Assembly (NCBI GenBank): GCA_947038405.1
Contig: CAMQVY010000005.1
Location: 33,142 to 97,141, forward strand
Length of the DNA stretch: 64,000 nucleotides
DNA from: an uncultured Rikenellaceae bacterium
GTDB taxonomy: Bacteria; Bacteroidota; Bacteroidia; Bacteroidales; Rikenellaceae
Direction: 5' to 3'
Positions 9,482 through 18,035 of the stretch are shown here, in pieces (position 1 is the stretch's first letter; the number at the start of each line of letters is the position of its first letter). The notes below the pieces were generated by a model that saw only the letters and a program-made list of their open reading frames with translations, was not told the DNA's origin and ran no database searches. The position numbers were made by a program, and so were the translations under genes.

Positions 9482-10423
9482 TTAGAATATAAATCTAGAA
9501 CTAATCTCTTTGTAATTGTGAACTCTCTCGATAACGTCTGAGAATAGATCCGCAACACCTAATACTGTAAATTTAGATAGGTCTTGTGTTTGATCTAAAG
9601 CGATTGTATCAGTAACAATAATCTCTGATAATTGACTCGCATTGATTCTATCGTATGCTGGACCTGACAATACAGGGTGAGTGATAGCTGCTCTAACACT
9701 CTTTGCACCTCTACTCATAAGCATATCTGCCGCTTTCGTAATTGTACCTGCTGTGTCAATCATATCATCTAAGATGATAATATTTCTATCTTCAACATCT
9801 CCAATTGCAGTCATACTACCAACAACATTCGCTTTTTCGCGTTGCTTATGGCTAATAATCATAGGAGCATTTAAATATTGAGAGTATGCGTGAGCACGTT
9901 TTGCCCCTCCCATATCTGGAGCTGCAATCGAAAGATTCTCAATTTTCAAGCTATTTAGGTAAGGGATAAAAATACCACTAGCATATATATGATCAACTGG
10001 AATATCGAAGAATCCTTGAATTTGATCTGCATGAAGGTCCATTGTCATAATTCTATCAACACCTGCAGCAACAAGTAAATTTGCAACAAGTTTTGCTCCG
10101 ATAGAAACTCTAGGACGATCTTTTCTGTCTTGTCGTGCCCATCCGAAATATGGCATAACTGCGATTACACGATGAGCTGAAGCTCTATGTGCAGCATCAA
10201 TCATTAGAAGTAACTCCATTAGGTTGTCTGTTGGAGGAACTGTCGACTGTATGATAAATACAGTACAACCTCTAATACTTTCATTGAACGATGGTTGAAA
10301 TTCACCATCACTGAATTCAAGTACTGAAGAGTCTCCAACTTCAGTACCATAACTTTTTGCTATTCGCTCTGCAAGATCACGTGACTCTCTACATGCGAAA
10401 AATTTTAGCTTATGTATCGCCAT
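9482..10423 (-). CDS. prs: Ribose-phosphate pyrophosphokinase
   Basis: Makes phosphoribosyl pyrophosphate from ribose 5-phosphate and ATP, the precursor for purine, pyrimidine, histidine and NAD synthesis. It is a cytoplasmic class I enzyme of 313 aa, the standard length. Signatures: DLHADQIQGFF (near residue 132, metal and ATP binding) and the PRPP-binding loop IIILDDMIDTAGT near residue 215. The ATP-binding segment YFGWARQDRK lies near residues 94-103. A possible minus-strand promoter box (TACTTTTG, 10463-10456) lies 33 nt upstream. The gene supplies purL and purC, both also in this window. Confidence 0.97.
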   Translation of the reverse strand: MAIHKLKFFACRESRDLAERIAKSYGTEVGDSSVLEFSDGEFQPSFNESIRGCTVFIIQSTVPPTDNLMELLLMIDAAHRASAHRVIAVMPYFGWARQDRKDRPRVSIGAKLVANLLVAAGVDRIMTMDLHADQIQGFFDIPVDHIYASGIFIPYLNSLKIENLSIAAPDMGGAKRAHAYSQYLNAPMIISHKQREKANVVGSMTAIGDVEDRNIIILDDMIDTAGTITKAADMLMSRGAKSVRAAITHPVLSGPAYDRINASQLSEIIVTDTIALDQTQDLSKFTVLGVADLFSDVIERVHNYKEISSRFIF

Positions 10424-10503
10424 TATATTTATAGGTATAGGATTTGTTTATGGTACAAAAGTACGATATTATAAGATAATTATAAAATTTTATACAATCT
10501 TTT

Positions 10504-11100
10504 TTAATAATTTTTCAGACATGTATCAATAAAAGAGAGAATTTCTTCTTTTCCTGTTTTTTTCTCTGCTGAAGTAACGAACATTGTTGGGAGTTCTTCC
10601 CATTGTTCTAATAATCTTTTTTTGAATGCAGCGATATTGGAGTGTGTCTGACTGGTAGATTGTTTGTCGCACTTAGTAAATACAATGCCAAAGGGGATAC
10701 CCTGATTTCCCAACATTTCAATAAATTCAAGATCTATTTTTTGCGGCTCAAGTCTTGAGTCAATAAGTACAAACAGATAGTGCATCTTGTCACAGTTCTG
10801 TACGTAATTAAGGATTAATTTTGAAAACTCGCCTCTAGCTTGCTTTGAAACTCTCGCGTAGCCATATCCAGGTAAGTCGACGATATACCAACCATTATTG
10901 ATTGTAAAGTGATTAATGAGTTTTGTTTTTCCTGGAGTTCCACTCACTTTTGCTAATCCATTTTTTGAAGTTAGCATATTGATTAACGATGATTTACCAA
11001 CGTTACTTCGTCCGATAAATGCAAATTCCAAAAAATCATCATTAGGTATTTGTGAGAGCTTTTGGCTACTACACTTAAATTCCGCTGAAGTTATATTCAT
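10504..11100 (-). CDS. engB: Ribosome biogenesis GTP-binding protein EngB (YsxC/YihA)
   Basis: Small essential GTPase for assembly of the 50S ribosomal subunit. Motifs in order: G1 GRSNVGKSS (near residue 30), G2 region with GTPGKT, G3 DLPGYG, G4 TKCD and G5 TSAEKKTG. The length of 198 aa is normal. It stands alone on the minus strand between prs and gapA, each gene having its own promoter-like or terminator-like sequence. Confidence 0.95.
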   Translation of the reverse strand: MNITSAEFKCSSQKLSQIPNDDFLEFAFIGRSNVGKSSLINMLTSKNGLAKVSGTPGKTKLINHFTINNGWYIVDLPGYGYARVSKQARGEFSKLILNYVQNCDKMHYLFVLIDSRLEPQKIDLEFIEMLGNQGIPFGIVFTKCDKQSTSQTHSNIAAFKKRLLEQWEELPTMFVTSAEKKTGKEEILSFIDTCLKNY

Positions 11101-11128
11101 TCTATGTAATTAAAATATTTAATATCGG

Positions 11129-11159
11129 CAAAGGTAATAAAAACTAATAGTTTCCCAAC
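11129..11159 (-). promoter_or_regulatory. Promoter of engB
   Basis: Minus-strand -7 box TACCTTTG (11136-11129), and GTTG at 11159-11156 with 19 bp between. It lies about 30 nt upstream of the engB start. Confidence 0.55.
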
Positions 11160-11202
11160 TATATAAATACTATTTGTTGGTTGTGTGACCGCCATAGTAC
11201 AT

Positions 11203-11243
11203 AAAAAAAAGAGCAGAGTGTCAATGAAGACAATCTGCTCTTT
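11203..11243 (-). terminator. Terminator of gapA
   Basis: A 10-bp stem (11208-11217 with 11234-11243), extended by 4 bp after one mismatch, followed on the minus strand by a run of eight T residues. A classic intrinsic terminator about 20 nt after the gapA stop. Confidence 0.92.
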
Positions 11244-11262
11244 ATGTATGATACAATTAAAA

Positions 11263-12294
<1,032 letters not shown>

Positions 12295-12311
12295 TTATTA
12301 AATTTTCGACA

Positions 12312-12343
12312 CAAAAATAGATATTATTTACTTCGCAAACAAA
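12312..12343 (-). promoter_or_regulatory. Promoter of gapA
   Basis: Minus-strand -7 box TATTTTTG (12319-12312), with TTTG at 12343-12340 and 20 bp between. It lies about 42 nt upstream of the start codon. Confidence 0.65.
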
Positions 12344-12451
12344 TATTGGCGAGATAACTTTACAATTATTTAACGTTGAAGTTCAAATGCTAGTTTTGTG
12401 TCCTATGTATTATTGTTTGATGCTTAGTAATGGGTAATGAATATTTATCGT

Positions 12452-13207
12452 TTATAATGTAGCTAACTTTGCTCGTTTTGCCATTGCTGAGGCAAAGACA
12501 AACTCATTTAACTCCTTATTATCGGATCTTAATATATCATCATTACTACCTTCCCACCACTTGTTACCTTTGTGTATGTAGACTATTTTATCGCCAATCT
12601 CCATAACAGAGTTCATGTCATGGGTATTTATAATTGTTGTTATCTGGTACTCTTGTGTAATCTCTTTGATTAGATTGTCGATAACGCATGATGTCACAGG
12701 ATCTAGTCCTGAGTTAGGTTCGTCACAAAATAGGTACTTAGGGTTCAATACGATTGCGCGTGCAATAGCTACACGCTTGACCATACCTCCACTAATTTCG
12801 GCAGGGTAGCGTTGGTTAGCATTTAATAGTTCAACTCTATTTAGACAGAAATTAACTCTCTCTAACTTCTCCTCTTCGGTTTGGTTAGTGAAGAGATCTA
12901 GTGGCAGTTTTACATTATCCTCTACGGTTGATGAGTCTAGTAGTGCGCCACCTTGGAATATCATTCCAATATCTTTTCTTATTCTCTTTAGGTCCTTGAA
13001 GTTAAGGTCTGAGAAACATACATCATCATAGTAAATTGATCCACTGTCAATAGGGTGTAATCCAACTAGAGATTTCAGCAGCACAGTTTTCCCTGATCCA
13101 CTTTGACCTATAATAAGGTTTGTTTTGCCCTGTTCAAAAACTGTAGTAATGTTATTGAGTACAATGCGATCATTGAATGATTTAACTAGGTTTTCGGTGC
13201 GGATCAT
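12452..13207 (-). CDS. Mla-type lipid ABC transporter ATP-binding protein
   Basis: ATPase of an MlaF-like importer/exporter thought to move phospholipids between inner and outer membranes. Walker A is GQSGSGKT near residue 34, the signature is ISGGMVKRVAIARA (near residue 140), and Walker B is YLFCDEPNSGLD. The SGGM form of the signature is typical of MlaF. The gene overlaps the permease gene upstream by 4 bp, so the two are co-translated. No MCE-domain (MlaD) gene follows; gapA comes next after its own promoter. Confidence 0.88.
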   Translation of the reverse strand: MIRTENLVKSFNDRIVLNNITTVFEQGKTNLIIGQSGSGKTVLLKSLVGLHPIDSGSIYYDDVCFSDLNFKDLKRIRKDIGMIFQGGALLDSSTVEDNVKLPLDLFTNQTEEEKLERVNFCLNRVELLNANQRYPAEISGGMVKRVAIARAIVLNPKYLFCDEPNSGLDPVTSCVIDNLIKEITQEYQITTIINTHDMNSVMEIGDKIVYIHKGNKWWEGSNDDILRSDNKELNEFVFASAMAKRAKLATL

Positions 13208-13947
13208 CCTATTAAGATTAACTGAGTTATTATTAAATTGAAGATCAATATTGTTATTGAGCTAACTACAACAGCTTTAGTACTTGCTTTTCCCACTTCG
13301 AGTGAATTACCCTTAGCATAGTAGCCATAAAATCCAGATATAGATGTAATTATTGCGGCAAATACTGCTGTTTTAATAAGAGAGTATGTGATTGAAAATG
13401 GTTTGAAATCCATTTTTAATCCATCTATATATGTATCTGGGTTCATAATACCTGTAAACATTGCGACAAAATATCCTCCTGCGCATCCGATACCGATACT
13501 TAGTATTGTAAGGAATGGAAAAAAGAGTACTGTTGCTATGATTTTAGGTAGTATAAGGTATCCTGCTGAGTTTACTCCCATAATTTCTAGGGCATCAATC
13601 TGCTCTGTAATTCTCATTGTTCCAATTTCAGAGGCGATGTTACTTCCAACCTTACCTGCTAATATCAGTGCTACAACAGTGGAGCTAAACTCCATAATCA
13701 TCACCTCTCTGGTTGCATATCCAATCAGAACTTGTGGTATAAATGGTGACTCTAAGTTGATTGACATCTGTAGTGTGACAACTGCTCCCATAAATATTGA
13801 GATAATAGCTGCTATGCCAATTGAATTGAAACCAAGAGCTTCGACTTCAAATAAAATTCGTTTTCTATATATTTTAATCTTTTCGGGCTTAGAAAAGACT
13901 TTTGTCATTAGTATATAGTACTTGCCCAGAAATTCAAAAAACCTCAT
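13204..13947 (-). CDS. MlaE-family ABC transporter permease
   Basis: Integral membrane permease of 247 aa with about five to six hydrophobic segments, belonging to the MlaE/YrbE (DUF140) family. Characteristic features are the GAVVTLQ segment near residue 54 and the EIGTMRITEQIDALEIMG motif near residue 130, which is highly conserved in MlaE. It partners with the overlapping ATPase gene. It begins 2 nt after the DUF4834-like gene, so the three form one operon. Confidence 0.9.
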   Translation of the reverse strand: MRFFEFLGKYYILMTKVFSKPEKIKIYRKRILFEVEALGFNSIGIAAIISIFMGAVVTLQMSINLESPFIPQVLIGYATREVMIMEFSSTVVALILAGKVGSNIASEIGTMRITEQIDALEIMGVNSAGYLILPKIIATVLFFPFLTILSIGIGCAGGYFVAMFTGIMNPDTYIDGLKMDFKPFSITYSLIKTAVFAAIITSISGFYGYYAKGNSLEVGKASTKAVVVSSITILIFNLIITQLILIG

Positions 13948-13949
13948 AA

Positions 13950-14261
13950 TTATTTAACCTCTTCAAAATCAACATACTCGCCTACGTTTTGGCTCACTTT
14001 TTTCTCTGTGCTTGTAGATTGTTGCACCTGTATTTTGCCCTCTTGTTTTTTTGCTTTCTCCTTAACTTCTTCTTTATCTGTCCCATTGTGTGGGCGATTC
14101 CAATTAGATTGATTTTGTCCAGTGTAGTTGCCTTTGGCTCCGAATTGCTGTTGAAATTCTCTCTGTTTTTTCTTTATAAAGTAACTTAGTGCAATACGAC
14201 CAATAAATCCTAGTAGGTAAAAACCTAAAATGGTACATATTATAAATATCAAAAATCCCAT
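13950..14261 (-). CDS. DUF4834-like small membrane protein
   Basis: A 103-aa protein with one N-terminal transmembrane helix (about residues 2-22) that continues into a basic stretch (FIKKKQREFQQQF). The C-terminal half is hydrophilic and low-complexity, rich in Q, N, K and E. This matches the architecture of the Bacteroidetes family DUF4834, whose function is unknown; the family call is from memory of its layout. It is first in an operon with the Mla-like permease (2-nt gap) and ATPase. That suggests, but does not show, a link with envelope lipid transport. A TATATTTG box on the minus strand (14341-14334) is a possible promoter. Confidence 0.65.
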   Translation of the reverse strand: MGFLIFIICTILGFYLLGFIGRIALSYFIKKKQREFQQQFGAKGNYTGQNQSNWNRPHNGTDKEEVKEKAKKQEGKIQVQQSTSTEKKVSQNVGEYVDFEEVK

Positions 14262-14606
14262 GTTGTGAGTTTAAATTATTTTTGAATAATATTAATTATT
14301 ATGCACAGAAAAAAAATGTGCATTAGTGAAGTGCAAATATAACGAGTTTTTTTTGAATTAAGTACACTATCTTGTCATTGCATTGAAATTTATCGTTTAA
14401 TTAGTTGTGATTATATGTTTTATAGTAGTAAAAAACTTGTTATTAAGAGAGAATGATTCTTTATTTATTTACTGATTTACAGATGACTACTCCTTACAAT
14501 TAGCAGATATTATGATAGTGAATCGGATCGTAGGGTTAAAATTTAGTTATTCTATTGTATAATTATTTTTTTTGTTTATCTTTGCACAGCTTTTAAGAGA
14601 TTAAAT
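14262..14606. other. Intergenic region between DUF4834 operon and tRNA-Met
   Basis: 345 bases, very AT-rich, between divergent transcription units. It holds a minus-strand -7 candidate (TATATTTG, 14341-14334) for the DUF4834 operon and a 6-bp inverted repeat (ATGCAC/GTGCAT, 14301-14323) in its leader. The tRNA promoter lies at the right end. I see no coding potential or further structure. Confidence 0.6.
14555..14584 (+). promoter_or_regulatory. Promoter of tRNA-Met
   Basis: -7 box TATCTTTG (14577-14584), TTG at 14555-14557, and a 19-bp spacer. The tRNA begins 22 nt after the -7 box. Confidence 0.65.
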
Positions 14607-14680
14607 GGCGGGATAGCTCAGCTGGTTAGAGCACATGATTCATAATCATGAGGTCCCGGGTTCAAGTCCCGGTCCCGCTA
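14607..14680 (+). tRNA. tRNA-Met (CAT), elongator type
   Basis: 74-nt cloverleaf. The acceptor GGCGGGA pairs with TCCCGCT (first pair G-U), the anticodon stem is CATGA/TCATG, and the anticodon CAT is at 14641-14643. The T arm is CCGGG/CCCGG with loop TTCAAGT, and the discriminator is A. CCA is not encoded. The anticodon stem lacks the three G-C pairs of an initiator. A tRNA-Ile with modified CAT anticodon is the main alternative, but the acceptor sequence looks like elongator Met. Confidence 0.93.
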
Positions 14681-14694
14681 CAAGTTAAAGACTA

Positions 14695-14727
14695 AGCAGT
14701 TACATGAATAATGTAGCTGCTTTTTTT
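14695..14727 (+). terminator. Terminator of tRNA-Met
   Basis: An 11-bp stem with one G-U pair (14695-14705 with 14711-14721), a 5-nt loop and seven T residues, 14 nt after the tRNA. Confidence 0.93.
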
Positions 14728-14875
14728 GTACACTAAAATGTGGCGTTGCATGTGCCTAGCGGAGAAGTGTTCCTAAAAGGGTGTATTCTTCAAGCGTTCT
14801 ATATCGACTACACTTATAATAATTTATAAAGAGGCTTAATATCCACGAATAGTTAAACATATTTTAAAGTTATGA

Positions 14876-14883
14876 TAACTTTG
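14876..14883 (+). promoter_or_regulatory. Possible -7 box of the cyd operon
   Basis: TAACTTTG, 50 nt upstream of the DUF4492 start. No clear -33 box is seen at the usual spacing, so this is tentative. Confidence 0.4.
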
Positions 14884-14933
14884 TCACAATATTTGTAGTG
14901 AAATAGTTTAATGTTATAAATGCCTCTGAAAGT

Positions 14934-15137
14934 ATGGGTCTACTAAAAGGAATATTTTATTTTTATGTCAACGGCTTTCGTGAGATGAAGGTCGGTAAGC
15001 AGTTATGGTTATTAATACTACTAAAACTGTTTATTATGTTTGTCATTATTAAACTGCTATTTTTTAGAAGTAAGACACCTAACTTTGATAATAAATCTGA
15101 TAAGGCGATCTACTACAGAGAGCAACTTACAAATTAA
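14934..15137 (+). CDS. DUF4492 family small protein, cytochrome bd-associated
   Basis: A 67-aa protein with a conserved N-terminal amphipathic part (FYFYVNGFREMKVGKQLW) and one transmembrane helix (about residues 24-43), then a short polar tail. This matches DUF4492, small proteins that I know from Bacteroidetes and some Epsilonproteobacteria as encoded next to cydA. It lies 14 nt upstream of cydA on the same strand. By analogy with CydX and CydS, which are small single-helix subunits of cytochrome bd, it may be an accessory or assembly subunit. That role is inference. Confidence 0.85.
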   Translation: MGLLKGIFYFYVNGFREMKVGKQLWLLILLKLFIMFVIIKLLFFRSKTPNFDNKSDKAIYYREQLTN

Positions 15138-15151
15138 ATAATTTTATATTT

Positions 15152-16708
15152 ATGTTTGAACTAATTGATTGGTCGAGGGCTCAATTTGCTCTTACTGCAA
15201 TGTATCACTGGATCTTTGTCTCTTTGACGCTAGGTTTAGGATTTATATGTGCGATAATGGAGACTATATACCTTAGAAAAGGTAAAGATCCAAAATGGAA
15301 AAGTGCTACTAAATTTTGGATGAAACTTTTTGCAATTAACTTTGCCGTTGGAGTTGCTACTGGTATAATTTTGGAATTTCAGTTCGGTACTAATTGGTCT
15401 AATTACTCATATTTTGTAGGGGATATTTTCGGAGCACCATTAGCTATTGAGGGTATGTTTGCATTTTTTATGGAGTCTACATTTGTGGCGGTGATGTATT
15501 TCGGATGGGATAAGGTTTCTGATAGATTTCACCTGACAGCAACTTGGTTAACGGCCTTTGGTGTTGTTCTATCTGCAATATGGATTCTTATTGCGAATGC
15601 GTGGATGCAATACCCAGTTGGAATGGAATTCAATCTGCAAACGGCACGTAGTGAGATGGTTGATTTTTTCGCACTTGTTTTCTCCGAAGTTGCAATTGTT
15701 AAGTTTTGGCACTCTATTATGACTGGCTCTCTTACCGCTGCGGTGTTTGTTACGGGTATATCCGCATGGTTCTTGTTGAAGAGGAGAGATGTTGATTTTG
15801 CGAATAAAAGTATAAAAGTTGCATCGATTGTGGGTATCATTGCGAGTATTGCTGTTGCTTATACGGGAGATAAATCAGCAGTTCAAGTTGCGTCGCATCA
15901 ACCTGTGAAATTTGCTGCATTTGAGGCTATATATGAGGGTGCGGAGAGTGCAGATTTAACACTATTCGGATTTTTGAACTCTGATAAAACTCTTCATAAT
16001 GATGAAGAGGTATTTAATGGAGAGTGGAAGGTTGAATCATTACTCTCTTTTTTAGCATTCCATGATATGGGCTCTTTTGTTCCAGGGTTTGAGGATCTTG
16101 TATATGGAAATGAAGAGAGAGGGATTATGGGTGCTGATGAGAAAATGGAGAGGGGGCAATTTGCAATAGAGCAGGTGAGAAGATATAATCAAGCTGTAAA
16201 GAGTAATGATTTGGAGACTAAAAATGAGATAATCGGGCTTTTTGATCGCTCAACAGAGGAGGGTATGGCATTCCATGATGAGTACTTTAGTTATTTTGGA
16301 TATGGGTATCTAACCTCTCCAGATGAGATCATTCCTCCTATTGGATTGGTATTTTATAGTTTTAGGGTAATGGTTGGTTTGGGATTGTACTTTATATTTA
16401 TGTTTATTGCGGTGCTGTGGCTTCAGTATAAAAATATTCTCGGCAAATATAAAGTTGTGCATTATATATTAATAATCTCAATCCCTTTTGTATATATATC
16501 ATCTCAAGCGGGTTGGATTGTCTCAGAGGTGGGGCGTCAACCATGGACAGTTCAAGATTTACTCCCTGTTTCTGCATCTTTGTCGAGTATAAACTCTGTT
16601 AATGTTATTACTACATTTTTCATATTTGCGACTTTGTTTACGATACTTCTTATTGCAGAGCTTAAAATTATGTTTAAACAGATTAAGATAGGTCCACAAG
16701 AGGATTAG
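15152..16708 (+). CDS. cydA: Cytochrome bd ubiquinol oxidase subunit I
   Basis: Heme-bearing subunit of the high-affinity quinol:O2 oxidoreductase in the inner membrane. H19 (AMYHW) matches a heme b595-type ligand, H187 in VKFWHS matches a b558 ligand, and a later methionine lies in SFRVMVG. The acidic pair E100 and E108 in AIEGMFAFFME lines the proton/heme site. GRQPW, the strongly conserved family motif, is near residue 455. It has about nine hydrophobic segments over 518 aa, the length of the CydA class with a long Q-loop insertion. It forms an operon with DUF4492 and cydB. In an anaerobe it scavenges traces of oxygen while conserving energy. Confidence 0.97.
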   Translation: MFELIDWSRAQFALTAMYHWIFVSLTLGLGFICAIMETIYLRKGKDPKWKSATKFWMKLFAINFAVGVATGIILEFQFGTNWSNYSYFVGDIFGAPLAIEGMFAFFMESTFVAVMYFGWDKVSDRFHLTATWLTAFGVVLSAIWILIANAWMQYPVGMEFNLQTARSEMVDFFALVFSEVAIVKFWHSIMTGSLTAAVFVTGISAWFLLKRRDVDFANKSIKVASIVGIIASIAVAYTGDKSAVQVASHQPVKFAAFEAIYEGAESADLTLFGFLNSDKTLHNDEEVFNGEWKVESLLSFLAFHDMGSFVPGFEDLVYGNEERGIMGADEKMERGQFAIEQVRRYNQAVKSNDLETKNEIIGLFDRSTEEGMAFHDEYFSYFGYGYLTSPDEIIPPIGLVFYSFRVMVGLGLYFIFMFIAVLWLQYKNILGKYKVVHYILIISIPFVYISSQAGWIVSEVGRQPWTVQDLLPVSASLSSINSVNVITTFFIFATLFTILLIAELKIMFKQIKIGPQED

Positions 16709-16730
16709 TTTATATTTAAAAATTACAATT

Positions 16731-17873
16731 ATGGAAATTTACTCACTTTTACAGCACTATTGGTGGTTTATAATATCTCTGCTTACAGGTATTTTAGTTT
16801 TTATGTTATTTGTGCAGGGCGGGCAGACTTTGATATATAGTATCGGGAAGGAGCAGCCCGAAAGAGATCGGATACTTGGGGCTTTAGGGCATAAGTGGGA
16901 GATTACATTTACAACTCTTGTAACTTTCGGCGGGGCATTTTTCGCATCATTTCCGCTCTTCTATTCGACTAGTTTTGGTGGGGCATTTTATGTATGGATG
17001 TTAATCCTCCTAGTATTTGTTATACAAGCTGTCGGATATGAGTTTCGTAAAAAGCCATCTAATTTATTAGGAGAGAGAACGTACGATTTTTTTCTGTTTT
17101 TAAATGGTTTTCTGGGGACACTCCTCTTAGGATGTGCTGTTGGTACTATGTTTACTGGTGGCGAGTTTGTTGTTAACCGCAATAATATTGTCAACACAGT
17201 GGGACAAAATGTGATTTCAGTGTGGCAAAATCCGCTACTGGGACTTGAGGCGCTATTTGATTATCGAAATGTCGCACTTGGGTTAGCTGTTTTTTTCTTG
17301 TCAAGAGTCCTTGCAATACACTACTTCTTCAACTCTGTAAGTACAAAAAAAATTAGGGCGAAAGCGAAGAGACCGCTATTGATCTCTTCAATTGGATTTG
17401 TTGTTAGTTTTTTAACATTTCTGATCTCTATACTATTCAGTAGTGGAGTAACCTATGATCCTCTTTTAGAGACCTTTTTACGGGAGGACTTTAAGTATTT
17501 TATTAATATGCTTGAACTACCCATTGTCTCATCTCTTCTTATTGTTGGAGTAGTTGCTGTTTTATATGCTATATTTATTGGATTGACAAAGCGGAGTGAC
17601 AATGCTATATGGTTTAGTGGTGCAGGGACGATTGTTACGGTGACAATGTTACTCCTGTTGGCTGGATATAATAATACGGCATACTATCCGTCATTGTCCG
17701 ATATAAATAGCTCTTTGACCATTTCAAATAGCTCTTCGAGTGAATTTACGCTCACTGTAATGAGTTGCGTATCACTTATTATTCCAGTTGTTATTTGGTA
17801 TATTTGGTATGCTTGGAAGAAGATGGGGCGCTACAATAATAAGAGTAGTGACCAATCTAATTATAAAAAATAG
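16731..17873 (+). CDS. cydB: Cytochrome bd ubiquinol oxidase subunit II
   Basis: Membrane partner of CydA, 380 aa with about eight to nine hydrophobic helices. The N-terminus MEIYSLLQHYWWFIISLLTG and the GALGHKWEITFTTLVTFGGA stretch are typical of Bacteroidetes CydB. It begins 22 nt after cydA. No cydDC genes follow in the window. A member of the dispersed intergenic family begins a few nt after the stop. Confidence 0.95.
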   Translation: MEIYSLLQHYWWFIISLLTGILVFMLFVQGGQTLIYSIGKEQPERDRILGALGHKWEITFTTLVTFGGAFFASFPLFYSTSFGGAFYVWMLILLVFVIQAVGYEFRKKPSNLLGERTYDFFLFLNGFLGTLLLGCAVGTMFTGGEFVVNRNNIVNTVGQNVISVWQNPLLGLEALFDYRNVALGLAVFFLSRVLAIHYFFNSVSTKKIRAKAKRPLLISSIGFVVSFLTFLISILFSSGVTYDPLLETFLREDFKYFINMLELPIVSSLLIVGVVAVLYAIFIGLTKRSDNAIWFSGAGTIVTVTMLLLLAGYNNTAYYPSLSDINSSLTISNSSSSEFTLTVMSCVSLIIPVVIWYIWYAWKKMGRYNNKSSDQSNYKK

Positions 17874-17878
17874 GTTAT

Positions 17879-17924
17879 ATGTCTCCTCGCTCATGCACTA
17901 CCAACTGTTTAGGGCAGTTCAGAC
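17879..17924 (+). repeat. Dispersed intergenic element after cydB
   Basis: Begins 5 nt after the cydB stop. The first part (TGTCTCCTCGCTCATGCAC) resembles the segment after tig, and the second part contains AGGGCAGTTC as in the tandem array. AACTG (17903-17907) and CAGTT (17915-17919) form a small hairpin. Sense orientation. Confidence 0.45.
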
Positions 17925-17980
17925 AAACTAAATATCTTAGAATCGCTTAGGAAATAGAACGTATTTATAAAAATTATATT

Positions 17981-17988
17981 TATCTTTG
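17981..17988 (+). promoter_or_regulatory. -7 box of argS promoter
   Basis: TATCTTTG, 47 nt upstream of the argS start. The -33 region is weak. Confidence 0.5.
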
Positions 17989-18035
17989 TCCTAATTTAGT
18001 TTAGAATATTAGAAAATATAGTTTAACGATACTTT

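Noticed and set aside
13388..13918. 176-codon open frame on the plus strand
   Set aside because: Lies antisense inside the MlaE permease gene; its translation has no domain and follows from the codon bias of the real gene.
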